Assembly: GCF_017922435.1 (NCBI RefSeq)
Contig: NZ_VDEZ01000007.1
Location: 1 to 64,000 of the forward strand
DNA: 64,000 bases
From: Thalassospira sp. ER-Se-21-Dark
GTDB lineage: Bacteria > Pseudomonadota > Alphaproteobacteria > Rhodospirillales > Thalassospiraceae
Direction: 5' to 3'
A program made the position numbers and the translations under genes. Each line of letters begins with the position of its first letter. Position 1 is the stretch's first letter. Below, piece after piece: positions 37,110 through 46,896 of this stretch. A model generated the notes under the pieces. It had not been told where the DNA came from and searched no databases. It worked only from the letters and a program-made list of their open reading frames with translations.

Positions 37110-37859
37110 TCAATTCCCCAGCGTCATGATCTCATAGCCCTTTTCGGTGACAACAAGGGTGTGCTCGTACTGCACAGTCGCATCACCGGTATCGGCATAC
37201 AGCGTCCAGCCATCTTCGCTATCAAGGGCCCATTTCGCGCCACGTGACAGAAACGGTTCGATGGTAATCACCTGCCCCTTTTTAAGGGCGCGACGTTCCT
37301 TGGGGTCATCCCAGGTCGGGATGGTGTGGGGATGTTCATGCAGCGACTTGCCAATGCCGTGGCTAGCAAGATTACGGATCAGGGTATAGCCACCCTTGCG
37401 AGCGAACATTTCGATCTTAAGGCCGATCTCGCGAATAGGCGCCTTGTCACGCACCACCTTGATCCCCGCCCACATGGCTTTCTTGCCGTCTTCGCACAGT
37501 TTGGCGATTTCGGGCTTTGCCGTGCCGCAGATAAAGCTGGCACCGGTATCGGAAAAATAGCCATCAAGCGATGCCGAAACATCGATATTGACCAGATCGC
37601 CATCGGCCAGAACCAGATCACCGGGAATACCATGCGCAACCGCATCATTGACACTGATACAGGTCGCACCGGGGAACTTGTATTCGCTTTCCGGGGCTGA
37701 CACCGCACCGGCATCCTCAAGGACCTTGCGGCCGATATCATCAAGCTCGGCGGTTGTGATGCCCGGGACGATGGCCGCCCCCATGACATCGCGCGCACGG
37801 GCACAGATCCGCCCGATCTTGCGCAGTTGTTCGAGTTCTTTTTCGGATGAAATTGTCAT
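37110..37859 (-). CDS. map: Type I methionine aminopeptidase
   Basis: Removes the initiator methionine from new proteins. 249 residues. Metal ligands appear in the expected order: Asp in GDLVNIDVSA, Asp in GYFSDTGASF, His in NLASHGIGKSLHEHPHTIP, Glu in QVITIEPFLS and Glu in VQYEHTLVVT. The substrate-pocket CISVNDAVAHGIPG is present. Gene order differs from genomes where map follows rpsB or radC. Confidence 0.96.
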   Translation of the reverse strand: MTISSEKELEQLRKIGRICARARDVMGAAIVPGITTAELDDIGRKVLEDAGAVSAPESEYKFPGATCISVNDAVAHGIPGDLVLADGDLVNIDVSASLDGYFSDTGASFICGTAKPEIAKLCEDGKKAMWAGIKVVRDKAPIREIGLKIEMFARKGGYTLIRNLASHGIGKSLHEHPHTIPTWDDPKERRALKKGQVITIEPFLSRGAKWALDSEDGWTLYADTGDATVQYEHTLVVTEKGYEIMTLGN

Positions 37860-37907
37860 GAAATGCTTATTGCGATGCCCTGAAACAAAGTCAAGAAAAC
37901 CCGCATC

Positions 37908-39593
37908 TCATGCCAGCGACGACTTGCTGCCGGACGGCTCCCCATCATCAGACGCAAGCACATAACAGTTCTTGCCACGCGCCTTGGCGGCATAAAGAGC
38001 ATCATCTGCCTGATCGAGAAGCACATCGATGGTCTTGCCATGCACCGGACAAAGAGCGATGCCGATGCTCATGTGAATGGAAACCCGATTGCCGCCGGTA
38101 ATGAAGGGCATCTGAATATCGTTCAATATCCGTTCGGCCAACATTTTGGCTTCGCCCTCGCCACTCGTTCCGACATGACACACCACCACCATCTCGTCAC
38201 CGCCCAGACGCACAACCAGATCACCACCGCGCACACAACGACGCAGCCGTTTAGCAACCTCGCACAAGACATCATCGCCAGCTGAATGACCGAACTTGTC
38301 ATTGATCGGTTTAAAGTCATCAAGATCGAGCATCATGACCGCAAGCCGGGTCTTGTGGCGATCGGCATGGGCAAGGGCATGTTCGAAATAGACATCAAGT
38401 GCCAAACGGTTGCCAAGTCCGGTCAGGTTATCGTGATGGGCGATGTGTTCCATCTGGCCAAGGGCCGCGTCCTTTTCCGTCAGTTTGGCCAGCAAGGCAT
38501 TGAGGCTGTTTGACAGGATCTTGATTTCTCTTGCGCCATCAAAATCAGGAAGACGTTCAATTTCGCCGCGTTTCATCGCCTCAATCGAAAGGGCCATCTT
38601 GCCGATCGGTCCGACAAAGAAACCAGCCCCCCACCATGCGATCACGCTGGAGATGATACTTAACGCCAAGCCCCACGCCATGATGTCGCGGCGCAGGACA
38701 TAAACCGGCTCAAGCGCCTCTTCGACGGGCTGACGCACCAGGATTGACCAGTTCAGACCGGCATAATCAAGATGACCATCGGCCGGCGCATAGCCCGTCA
38801 GATATTCTGCGCCATCCGGCCACGTGCTGATCTTCCATCCGATATTGCTGCGCTGTGCCTGCTGCAGAGCATCAAGTTCAAGCGATGATCCGACCAGCGC
38901 CCCGTCCGCCCCCAATAGAACTGTGCCATCGGCAGATACGACAAATATATCGACATCCCGATGTATCCCCTGTCCGGCAAAAAGGGTTTTGCGAACATTA
39001 TCGGCCCATTCCCAACTCAGATGGGTGGCAAGTACACCAGTGAACTGATCATTTTTATTGAAAAGGGGAACGGCAATATCAACAAACTGGATCGGCTCCC
39101 CGTTATAAAGCGGGAATTTTTCAGCCAGTAATTTCGCATCGTGAACATCACCGATGAACTGTCCGTTCTTGCCATACTGAAACACCGGTCGCTGCGAAAT
39201 ATTGGCCCCGAGCAACAAGTCATTCGTCGACGCAACAACCGTCCCGTCGCGATCAAGCACACCTATCCAGGTAAAGATCGGGATTTCGCGACTCAGGCGA
39301 TTGACGATACTTGAAATCTGTTGGGTATCTTCGAGCTCTTGCAGGACAGAGAGCGTGCTTAGGACCGAAACCTCGCCACGGTGGGTCCACATGATACGGT
39401 CAAGCTCATCAGCCATCTGACGTGCAATATCAGAAACACCCAGACCAATCTGCTTTTGCAGATCAGCACCGGATCGCTTTCCGACCACAAAACTCATCAG
39501 TACGGTCAGACCAACCAGTAGCAGCGCTGTTGCCAGAGCTACTTGCACACGGATTCCGACCTGTAACAACTTGTTCAAGGCTGATCCTCTCAC
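37908..39593 (-). CDS. Membrane diguanylate cyclase with periplasmic Cache sensor
   Basis: 561 residues. Transmembrane helix 1 (about 19-39, ALATALLLVGLTVLMSFVV) and helix 2 (about 305-325, MAWGLALSIISSVIAWWGAGFF) bracket a periplasmic dCache-like sensor (FTWIGVLDRDGTVVASTNDLL; FVVSADGTVLLGADGALVG). A HAMP-like linker (KMALSIEAMKRGEIERLPDF) leads to the GGDEF domain: HHDNLTGLGNRLALDVYF, MMLDLDDFKPINDKFGHSAGDD. The active site reads RLGGDEM, with Met instead of Phe at the last position. The inhibitory site RGGD is intact, 5 residues upstream. The ligand is unknown. It lies downstream of pcaG on the same strand, but with a terminator between. Confidence 0.92.
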   Translation of the reverse strand: MRGSALNKLLQVGIRVQVALATALLLVGLTVLMSFVVGKRSGADLQKQIGLGVSDIARQMADELDRIMWTHRGEVSVLSTLSVLQELEDTQQISSIVNRLSREIPIFTWIGVLDRDGTVVASTNDLLLGANISQRPVFQYGKNGQFIGDVHDAKLLAEKFPLYNGEPIQFVDIAVPLFNKNDQFTGVLATHLSWEWADNVRKTLFAGQGIHRDVDIFVVSADGTVLLGADGALVGSSLELDALQQAQRSNIGWKISTWPDGAEYLTGYAPADGHLDYAGLNWSILVRQPVEEALEPVYVLRRDIMAWGLALSIISSVIAWWGAGFFVGPIGKMALSIEAMKRGEIERLPDFDGAREIKILSNSLNALLAKLTEKDAALGQMEHIAHHDNLTGLGNRLALDVYFEHALAHADRHKTRLAVMMLDLDDFKPINDKFGHSAGDDVLCEVAKRLRRCVRGGDLVVRLGGDEMVVVCHVGTSGEGEAKMLAERILNDIQMPFITGGNRVSIHMSIGIALCPVHGKTIDVLLDQADDALYAAKARGKNCYVLASDDGEPSGSKSSLA

Positions 39594-39714
39594 TCTCTAT
39601 CACCGGGGTCTTCTTTTTGTTTTTGAAACCCTCGGCAGCGGTTGTTTTACCACACCGCTTTTATGAACGTGAATATAAGAATCAGCAGGCGGCTTTTTAA
39701 GTAGTTGATTGAAC

Positions 39715-39746
39715 AAAAATACGGCAACCGCGAAGGGCGGCCGCCG
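39715..39746 (-). terminator. Terminator downstream of pcaG
   Basis: On the minus strand CGGCGGCCGC pairs with GCGGTTGCCG (two mismatches in the middle) around CCTTC, followed by TATTTTTG. It separates pcaHG from the Cache-GGDEF gene. Confidence 0.6.
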
Positions 39747-39772
39747 CATTACCCATACGGTTTTACGCGCTG

Positions 39773-40402
39773 TTAGATGTCAAAAAACACGGTTTCGCCA
39801 TCGCCCTGCAAGACGATGTCAAACCGGTAGACCGGGATCGGTCCACTGTCATCACGATCAGCAATCAGGGTCTTGCGACGGGTTTTCTGTTCGATCAGAT
39901 TCAGAACAGGATCAGCCGCATTCGCATCTTGTTCGTCGGCGAAATACATCCGGGTATTCAGCCCGATATTGATCCCGCGAGCTACGATCCAGAAGTTGAT
40001 GTGGGGCGCCATATCCATACCATTGCGGCCCGAAACCCGACCTGGCTTGATGGTTTCAAAGCGATAAAGCGCCGTATCGAAATCCGTTCCCGTCCGGCCC
40101 CATCCGCGGAAATCCTCATCGATTTTGCCAGAATTCTGACGATCAAGTTCATGGTTGTAACGCCCGTCTGCATTGGCCTGCCAGATTTCAAGCAGCGCAT
40201 CACGCAGTGGCGTTCCCGTACCATCAATCACCCGACCTTCGATAATGATACGCTCCCCGCGGGTGTTTTCATCGGCCAGAATGTTGGTGAAGTTATTTTC
40301 GAAGATATCAAAACCGGCCTGCTTGGGAATAAGTCCGATATGAACATAAGGACCCGCCGTCTGTGAGGCGGTTTCTTTGAGATAATCAAGGCTTTGCACC
40401 AT
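39773..40402 (-). CDS. pcaG: Protocatechuate 3,4-dioxygenase, alpha subunit
   Basis: Structural partner of PcaH in intradiol cleavage of protocatechuate to 3-carboxy-cis,cis-muconate. 209 residues. It begins KETASQTAGPYVHIGLIPKQAGF, has GRVIDGTGTPLRDALLEIWQANADGRY typical of the intradiol beta-sandwich, and MAPHINFWIVARGINIGLNTRMYF at the position where PcaH binds iron. The iron histidine pair of PcaH is not conserved here (HINF), as expected for the alpha chain. Gap to pcaH is 3 bases. Confidence 0.95.
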   Translation of the reverse strand: MVQSLDYLKETASQTAGPYVHIGLIPKQAGFDIFENNFTNILADENTRGERIIIEGRVIDGTGTPLRDALLEIWQANADGRYNHELDRQNSGKIDEDFRGWGRTGTDFDTALYRFETIKPGRVSGRNGMDMAPHINFWIVARGINIGLNTRMYFADEQDANAADPVLNLIEQKTRRKTLIADRDDSGPIPVYRFDIVLQGDGETVFFDI

Positions 40403-40405
40403 GGA

Positions 40406-41164
<759 letters not shown>

Positions 41165-41188
41165 TTAAACGCATCCTGCGTGGCTAAT

Positions 41189-41205
41189 TGCATAAAATAA
41201 ATGCA
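41189..41205. promoter_or_regulatory. LysR-type operator between pcaH and its regulator
   Basis: A perfect inverted repeat TGCAT-N7-ATGCA with an all A/T centre lies 19 bases before the LysR gene start and 70 bases before pcaH. Position and form fit a LysR-type recognition site. Confidence 0.55.
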
Positions 41206-41223
41206 TCATTTATCATCTTATTC

Positions 41224-42183
41224 ATGAGCAATTTTGATCATTTGGAACTGGACGGCCATGCGCTGCGTCTGTTTCTGGCCGTTCTTGAAGAAGGGTCGGT
41301 CACGGCTGCCGCCGAACGGCTTGGCGTGACACAATCAGCGGTCAGTCACAACTTGACCAAATTGCGCCGGATCATGCGCGATCCGCTTTTTACCAAATCA
41401 GGGCGCGGGATCGTAGCGACCGCGCATGCGCAAAATCTGGCCGAACAGGCGCGGTTTCTTCTTGATCAGATGCAGGCCTTTGCCAGTGGTGCGCATTTCG
41501 AGCCGGATGGCGCATCCATGAGCCTGACCATTGCCGCCAACGATCTGCAGCGTGATCTTTTGCTGCCAACGTTGTTTCGCAATCTGGAAGGTGCGCTTGC
41601 CAATATCCGGATGACGGTGGTTCCGTCCCTTCTGCCCGGACCGGCCTTGTTGCGCGAAAATCATTGCGATCTTCTGATTTCGCCGCGCCCGCCCGAAGGT
41701 GTGGATATCGTGCAAAAGCGCCTTCTGACCGATCATTACATGGTGTTTTATGATCCGGACATGCGCGACGCCCCGCAAAGCGATGACGATTATCTATCCG
41801 CGCGCCATATCACGGTGCGTTATGGCAATAATCGCACGCTTGAGTTTGACGACATGCTTGAAAATCAAGGTGTTGAGCGCAACATCGTTTTGCGAGTACC
41901 GAATTTTACCGCCATTGCCGAATTCCTGCGCGGAAGCAATATGATCGCAACCTTACCAAGCCTTCTCCAAAAACATGCGCTGCGTGATTTTGCCCGTGCG
42001 CCGATGCCGCTCGCGGGTCTTAAGAAAGGCACGCTTGATCTTCCTGTTTTCATGTGTTGGCACCAACGCTATCAACATGATCCATCGCATCTCTGGTTAC
42101 GTGAACAGCTTGAAGATGTTGCTGCAACCCGACTGCGCATGCCGATAGAACATCCCGTTTCGCAACCCACAGATCAGGGGTAG
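41224..42183 (+). CDS. LysR-family transcriptional regulator, likely of pcaHG
   Basis: 319 residues from ATG 41224; the TTG at 41188 would read through the operator. The N-terminal winged helix has LRLFLAVLEEGSVTAAAERLGVTQSAVSHNLTKLRRIMRDPLF. The effector-binding domain resembles the NahR/LinR-like branch (SMSLTIAANDLQRDLLLPTL; HYMVFYDPDMRDAP; NMIATLPSLLQKHAL) rather than PcaQ. It is divergent from pcaH, the usual arrangement for a regulator and its target. The inducer is probably an aromatic acid or a muconate, which is inference. Confidence 0.88.
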   Translation: MSNFDHLELDGHALRLFLAVLEEGSVTAAAERLGVTQSAVSHNLTKLRRIMRDPLFTKSGRGIVATAHAQNLAEQARFLLDQMQAFASGAHFEPDGASMSLTIAANDLQRDLLLPTLFRNLEGALANIRMTVVPSLLPGPALLRENHCDLLISPRPPEGVDIVQKRLLTDHYMVFYDPDMRDAPQSDDDYLSARHITVRYGNNRTLEFDDMLENQGVERNIVLRVPNFTAIAEFLRGSNMIATLPSLLQKHALRDFARAPMPLAGLKKGTLDLPVFMCWHQRYQHDPSHLWLREQLEDVAATRLRMPIEHPVSQPTDQG

Positions 42184-42200
42184 GCCCCGCAAAGGACATC

Positions 42201-42836
42201 ATGACGATTACTGAAATCATCTATTGGCTTGAACTGGCAGGGGTCGCCGTTTTTGCGATTACCGGCGCGCTTGAGGCATCCCGGCGTCAGATGGACATGG
42301 TCGGATTTGTCCTGATTGCGACCTTTACCGGCATCGGCGGCGGCACTGTGCGCGATGTCATTACCGGAGCAACGCCGGTTTTCTGGATACGCGACACCAC
42401 TTGGCTTGTGACCTGCATCGGGGCTGCCGTCATCACATACTTCACCGCCCATCTGGTTGAACGACGCTATGTCGCCTTGCTGTGGCTGGATGCGCTCGGA
42501 CTGGCGATGTTCGGGGTCACCGGGGCGGCCATCGGCCTTAATCTGGGCGTATCCCCGTTGGTCGCAATCGTTCTGGGCATGATCACGGCCACCTTTGGCG
42601 GGATGGTGCGTGATGTCGTCTGTAATGAAATCCCGCTGATCCTGCGCCCGGAGATTTATATCACCTGTGCGCTGGTCGGTGCGGGGATCTATGTGATTGG
42701 CACTGCGATCCTTGATTTGCCGCGCGGGCCGATTGCCGTGATTGCGTTCTTTGCCGCATTCCTGATGCGGGCATGTGCGATCAAGTTCAAGCTAAGCTTC
42801 CCGGTCTACAGGGCCCGCCCGGGTCGGGAATACTAG
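42201..42836 (+). CDS. Trimeric intracellular cation (TRIC) channel family protein
   Basis: 211 residues with seven transmembrane helices in two repeated halves (UPF0126/YicG/YadS). Each half carries the TRIC signature: ATFTGIGGGTVRDVITG and GMITATFGGMVRDVVCNEIP. Bacterial members form cation-permeable or glycine-related channels. It starts 17 bases after the LysR stop, so they may be cotranscribed, but no link to aromatic catabolism is evident. Confidence 0.92.
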   Translation: MTITEIIYWLELAGVAVFAITGALEASRRQMDMVGFVLIATFTGIGGGTVRDVITGATPVFWIRDTTWLVTCIGAAVITYFTAHLVERRYVALLWLDALGLAMFGVTGAAIGLNLGVSPLVAIVLGMITATFGGMVRDVVCNEIPLILRPEIYITCALVGAGIYVIGTAILDLPRGPIAVIAFFAAFLMRACAIKFKLSFPVYRARPGREY

Positions 42837-42861
42837 GGCAGCACACCCGCTGTCCCATTCC

Positions 42862-43575
42862 CTACTCGACGATCAACTGAACCCGGTCGCTTGAAAAGGC
42901 GGTCACACCATATTCGATTGGCGCACCAGCGGAATCGACATCGACACTTTCCGTCGAAATCACCGGACGGTTGCGCGCCTGTTTAAGCAGGTTGGCAACA
43001 CGTGATGACGGAAGCGTTGCCGAAATGCGCGTGGTCTTTCGTGTGTAATCATCAATCCCGAAGCGTTTGAAGGCTTCTGTAAGCGATTTGGTTTCGACAA
43101 ATATCTCGACAATGCCGTCAAAGCGCGCGGCCGGAAGATAACTTGTCGCGACGGCAAGCGGAACACCATCGGCCTCGGATACCGAAAACAACTCAATCAC
43201 GCGCGTGCCCGGTTTGACATCCAGGAACTGCGCGATGGTCGAATTGGCTTTGAGGACCTCGGACGAGATCAGGCGTTTGTCGGGCAAGCGATGGCGGCCC
43301 GATACGATCTGCGAAAACCGGGTCTTGGAACCAAGCGGGTAGTCAAGGATCTGTTCCTGGACGAAGGCGCCGCGCCCCTGTTCGACACGGACAACATTGG
43401 AATCGACAAGTGCCGCCATGGCGCGGCGCACCGTATGACGATTCACCCCAAAGCGCCGGACCAATTCCATCTCGGTCGGCATCTTTTCGCCGGGCGTAAA
43501 AACGCCGTCAGAGATATCAGCCAGAAGCTGCTTTTCTATTTGCTTCCAAATAGATAGGCCCGGTTCCCAATCCAT
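42862..43575 (-). CDS. phnF: GntR/HutC-family regulator of phosphonate genes
   Basis: 237 residues. The N-terminal GntR winged helix starts GLSIWKQIEKQLLADISDGVFTPGEKMPTEMELVRRFGVNRHTVRRAMAAL. The C-terminal UTRA ligand domain has TRVIELFSVSEADGVPLAVATSYLP and a terminal EYGVTAFSSDRVQLIVE. It is divergent from phnG with a dyad-rich gap of 133 bases, the usual PhnF position. Mycobacterial PhnF is a repressor responding to phosphate; the effector here is unknown. Confidence 0.93.
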   Translation of the reverse strand: MDWEPGLSIWKQIEKQLLADISDGVFTPGEKMPTEMELVRRFGVNRHTVRRAMAALVDSNVVRVEQGRGAFVQEQILDYPLGSKTRFSQIVSGRHRLPDKRLISSEVLKANSTIAQFLDVKPGTRVIELFSVSEADGVPLAVATSYLPAARFDGIVEIFVETKSLTEAFKRFGIDDYTRKTTRISATLPSSRVANLLKQARNRPVISTESVDVDSAGAPIEYGVTAFSSDRVQLIVE

Positions 43576-43648
43576 TGCATTCCCCGTTCACAAAACTTTC
43601 ACCGCAAGACCTTTGCCTTTGGTGCTGGATCGTCTTATAACGTCAATA

Positions 43649-43684
43649 GGTATAGACGTCTAGACAAATTTTGAATTTGTCGAC
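43649..43684. promoter_or_regulatory. Overlapping dyads, likely PhnF operator of phnG
   Basis: GTATAGAC abuts GTCTAGAC at 43650-43665 (a 16-bp palindrome, one mismatch), containing the perfect TAGACGTCTA. It overlaps a perfect GACAAATT-TTG-AATTTGTC repeat at 43663-43681. GGTATAGAC resembles the mycobacterial PhnF site TGGTATAGACCA as I recall it. The same half-site occurs upstream of phnC. Confidence 0.7.
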
Positions 43685-43708
43685 ATAAGTTGAAAAGGGA
43701 TCAGTTTG

Positions 43709-44209
43709 ATGACGGCGCACCCCGCCCCGAATGCCCGGACAGATCAAAACCGGAATGCAGACACCCCCAGCGATCCGCATATTGCCGCGCGCCAAAAATG
43801 GATGTCGGTTCTGGCCCGCACATCCCGTGCACGCCTTGAAACCGAATGGTCGGAAAATCACAGCAGTGAAAGCTGGACGCACCTGCGCGAACCGCAAATC
43901 GGCATGGTGATGGTCCGCGGTCGTGCTGGTGGTGCCGGGCAGCGTTTCAACCTTGGTGAAATGACCGTGACGCGTTGTGCCGTCACGCTCTCAGACGGCA
44001 CGGTCGGGCATTCCTACGTCAAGGGACGCGATCGTATTCAGGCACAATATGCCGCCCTGTTTGATGCGGTGATGCTTCGCGACGGATCGGCAAGCGATTT
44101 CATCGACACCCTGGCCACCGAACAGGCCGCCGCCAAACGCGATCATGCGCGCAAGGTTGCCGCCACCAAAGTTGATTTCTTCACCCTTGTCCGCGGAGAA
44201 GACGAATGA
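43709..44209 (+). CDS. phnG: C-P lyase subunit PhnG
   Basis: Part of the PhnGHIJ core; it works with PhnI, PhnH and PhnL in forming ribose-1-phosphonate triphosphate from ATP and a phosphonate. 166 residues from ATG 43709. A polar N-terminal extension of about 30 residues precedes the conserved ARQKWMSVLARTSRARLE. Then PQIGMVMVRGRAGGAGQRFNLGEMTVTRCAV and GHSYVKGRDRIQAQYAALFDA. The last 4 bases overlap phnH. First gene of phnGHIJKLMN. Confidence 0.95.
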   Translation: MTAHPAPNARTDQNRNADTPSDPHIAARQKWMSVLARTSRARLETEWSENHSSESWTHLREPQIGMVMVRGRAGGAGQRFNLGEMTVTRCAVTLSDGTVGHSYVKGRDRIQAQYAALFDAVMLRDGSASDFIDTLATEQAAAKRDHARKVAATKVDFFTLVRGEDE

Positions 44210-44829
44210 CGCCCCAACCCCAATCAACCCCCGCCCAGACAAGTGAATTGCTGCCCGGTTTTGACCATGCGGCATTTGATTCAAACGCTGTTTTCCGCGC
44301 CCTGCTTGATGCGATGTCACGGCCCGGTCGCATTTATGATTTGCCGGTCAGTGTTTCCGCACCCGATGGCCTGAACAAAGCCACCACCGCAACGCTTCTT
44401 GCCATGGCCGATATGGATACGACCATCTGGCTATCGCCAGACTGTGCGACCAAGGCCGCGGGCGATCATTTGAAATTCCATTGCGGCTGCCCACTCAGCA
44501 CGGATGTCAAACAGGCCGATTTTGCGATTGCGCGCATTTCCGATGATCTGTCCTTTGTCACAGACCTTGCCGTCGGCAATGCGGAATATCCTGATCAATC
44601 CGCAACCCTGATCCTGATGGTCGATGAGATTTCAGATCGCCCGTCCATGACCCTGAAGGGCCCGGGCATCAAGGATACGCATAACCTTGCGATCAAGGGC
44701 CTGCCTGCAAGCTTCCACGCATGGCGCGCAGAAAACCATCACCTGTTTCCGTGCGGCGTTGATGTGATTTTCGCAAGCGAAAGCCAGATCGCCGCCCTGT
44801 CGCGCACCACTCGGATCGAGGTCAATTAA
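44206..44829 (+). CDS. phnH: C-P lyase subunit PhnH
   Basis: Core subunit of the C-P lyase complex with a PLP-transferase-like fold but no cofactor. 207 residues. It contains FRALLDAMSRPGRIYDLPV near the N-terminus and, later, GNAEYPDQSATLILMVDEI and LPASFHAWRAENHHLFPCGVDVIF, the conserved C-terminal block. It overlaps phnG by 4 bases and is 2 bases from phnI. Confidence 0.95.
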   Translation: MTPQPQSTPAQTSELLPGFDHAAFDSNAVFRALLDAMSRPGRIYDLPVSVSAPDGLNKATTATLLAMADMDTTIWLSPDCATKAAGDHLKFHCGCPLSTDVKQADFAIARISDDLSFVTDLAVGNAEYPDQSATLILMVDEISDRPSMTLKGPGIKDTHNLAIKGLPASFHAWRAENHHLFPCGVDVIFASESQIAALSRTTRIEVN

Positions 44830-44831
44830 TC

Positions 44832-45965
44832 ATGTATGTTGCAGTAAAAGGTGGCGAACGCGCCATCAACAATGCGCACAAGCTTCTGGCCGAGCAGCGC
44901 CGGGGCGATACGGACATTGCCGAAATCGAAACTGATCAGATCGAACAGCAACTCTCGCTATCCGTCACCCGTGTCATGGCTGAAGGATCGCTTTACGACC
45001 GCGATCTGGCCGCCCTTGCCATCAAGCAGGCCCGTGGTGATTTGATTGAGGCGATCTTTTTGATGCGCGCCTATCGCACGACGCTGCCGCGTTTTGCCTT
45101 TTCCAAACCGATCAAAACCGCCGAGATGGATGTTTCACGTCGCATTTCGGCAACCTTCAAAGACCTGCCCGGCGGACAGATCTTGGGCCCGACCTTTGAT
45201 TACACGCATCGCCTGCTGGATTTCACCCTGATGGCCAACGGCGAAGCACCGACCGAGGCACCAAGTGGTGAAAATCCGATTGATGAGAACATGCCGCGCG
45301 TTTTGGATGACATCCTGAACTATGAAGGCCTTATTCAGGATGAACCTGTGCCGGTTGATGACAATGCCCCGGTCGCCGATCTGACGCGTGAGCCGGTCAA
45401 ATTCCCGGCCGGACGGGATTTGCGTTTGCAGAACCTGTCGCGCGGGGATGAGGGATTTGTCCTCGCACTCGGTTATTCCACCCAGCGCGGCTATGCCAAC
45501 AGCCATGCCTTTGTCGGCGAGATCCGCTATGGCACCGTTTCGGTCGAAATCGAGCCAGAAGAACTCGGCTTTGCCATCGATATCGGCGATATCGAACTGA
45601 CCGAGTGCGAGACGGTCAACAAGTTCAAGGGATCAAAAACCAAGCTGCCGCAATTTACCCGTGGCTATGGGCTTGTGTTTGGCCAGAACGAGCGCAAAGC
45701 GATTTCGATGGCCCTGGTGGATCGTGCCATGCGCGCCAATGAAATGGGCGAACAGATCATGGGCCCGGCACAGGACAGCGAGTTCGTGATGGAACATAGC
45801 GACAATGTCCAGTCCACCGGCTTTGTCGAACATATCAAGCTGCCACACTATGTCGATTTTCAGGGCGAACTTGAACTGGTGCGCCGCATGCGCGCCGAGG
45901 TCGAAGAACGTCTGGCGAAAGCCGAAGCTGAAAATGGCAAATCCCAACCCGAGGCCGCGGAGTAA
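44832..45965 (+). CDS. phnI: C-P lyase subunit PhnI
   Basis: Nucleosidase-type core subunit that transfers the ribosyl triphosphate to the phosphonate. 377 residues. It starts MYVAVKGGERAINNAHKLLAEQRRG, diagnostic for PhnI, followed by QIEQQLSLSVTRVMAEGSLYD and AYRTTLPRF. The central GYSTQRGYANSHAFVGEIRYG and the C-terminal FVEHIKLPHYVDFQGELELVRRM are also conserved. The acidic tail is variable in the family. Confidence 0.96.
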   Translation: MYVAVKGGERAINNAHKLLAEQRRGDTDIAEIETDQIEQQLSLSVTRVMAEGSLYDRDLAALAIKQARGDLIEAIFLMRAYRTTLPRFAFSKPIKTAEMDVSRRISATFKDLPGGQILGPTFDYTHRLLDFTLMANGEAPTEAPSGENPIDENMPRVLDDILNYEGLIQDEPVPVDDNAPVADLTREPVKFPAGRDLRLQNLSRGDEGFVLALGYSTQRGYANSHAFVGEIRYGTVSVEIEPEELGFAIDIGDIELTECETVNKFKGSKTKLPQFTRGYGLVFGQNERKAISMALVDRAMRANEMGEQIMGPAQDSEFVMEHSDNVQSTGFVEHIKLPHYVDFQGELELVRRMRAEVEERLAKAEAENGKSQPEAAE

Positions 45966-45969
45966 TCCC

Positions 45970-46896
45970 ATGGAACAGACTGTCAAAAATCCGGCCGACG
46001 GGGCACCGGACTATAATTTTGCCTATCTTGATGAACAGACCAAACGCATGATCCGGCGTGCCCTACTTAAGGCCGTGGCGATCCCGGGCTACCAGGTGCC
46101 GTTTGCCGGGCGCGAAATGCCGATGCCGTATGGCTGGGGTACGGGCGGCGTTCAGGTAACAGCCGCCGTAATCGGCCCGAATGATACGCTTAAGGTCATT
46201 GACCAGGGGGCGGATGACACCACCAACGCGGTTTCCATCCGTCAGTTCTTTGCCAAGACCGCGCAAGTGGCCACCACGGAAAAAACCGCCGAGGCATCGA
46301 TCATTCAGACGCGTCACCGCATTCCGGAAAAGGAACTGCGCGAAGATCAGGTGCTGGTCTATCAGGTGCCGATCCCCGAACCGCTTCGCTTCCTTGAACC
46401 GCGCGAAACCGAAACGCGCAAAATGCACGCGCTTGAAGAATACGGTCTGATGCATGTGAAGCTTTATGAAGATATCTCACGTCATGGTCATATCGCGACG
46501 ACCTATGCCTATCCGGTGATGGTCGATGATCGCTATGTGATGGACCCGTCGCCGACGCCAAAGTTCGACAACCCGAAAATGAACAATATGGCGGCCCTTC
46601 AGCTTTTCGGGGCTGGTCGCGAAAAGCGCATTTATGCCCTGCCGCCCTACACCAAGGTCAAAAGCCTCGATTTCGAGGATCATCCGTTCGAAGTCCAGAC
46701 CTGGGAAGACGAATGCGGCATGTGCGGTGCGCGCGACAGTTATCTTGATGAGGTTATCCTCGATGATCAGGGGAACCGGATGTTTGTCTGCTCAGACACC
46801 GATTACTGCGCGGAACGACAGGAAGCCGGCCATCGCGGCCCGCAACATCATGACCAACCCCTAGGTAGCGCAGATCGCGGAAAGGCAGCAGAATAA
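45970..46896 (+). CDS. phnJ: C-P lyase catalytic subunit PhnJ (radical SAM)
   Basis: Cleaves the C-P bond of ribosyl phosphonate by radical chemistry, releasing the hydrocarbon and 5-phosphoribosyl-1,2-cyclic phosphate. 308 residues from ATG 45970. It starts with NFAYLDEQTKRMIRRALLKAVAIPGYQVPF. The iron-sulfur cysteines have the family spacing ECGMC...CSDTDYC (C-x2-C, about 21 residues, C-x5-C); the catalytic Gly32-equivalent region is RALLKAVAIPG. The tail ends His/Gln-rich. The stop overlaps the phnK start by one base. Confidence 0.96.
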   Translation: MEQTVKNPADGAPDYNFAYLDEQTKRMIRRALLKAVAIPGYQVPFAGREMPMPYGWGTGGVQVTAAVIGPNDTLKVIDQGADDTTNAVSIRQFFAKTAQVATTEKTAEASIIQTRHRIPEKELREDQVLVYQVPIPEPLRFLEPRETETRKMHALEEYGLMHVKLYEDISRHGHIATTYAYPVMVDDRYVMDPSPTPKFDNPKMNNMAALQLFGAGREKRIYALPPYTKVKSLDFEDHPFEVQTWEDECGMCGARDSYLDEVILDDQGNRMFVCSDTDYCAERQEAGHRGPQHHDQPLGSADRGKAAE

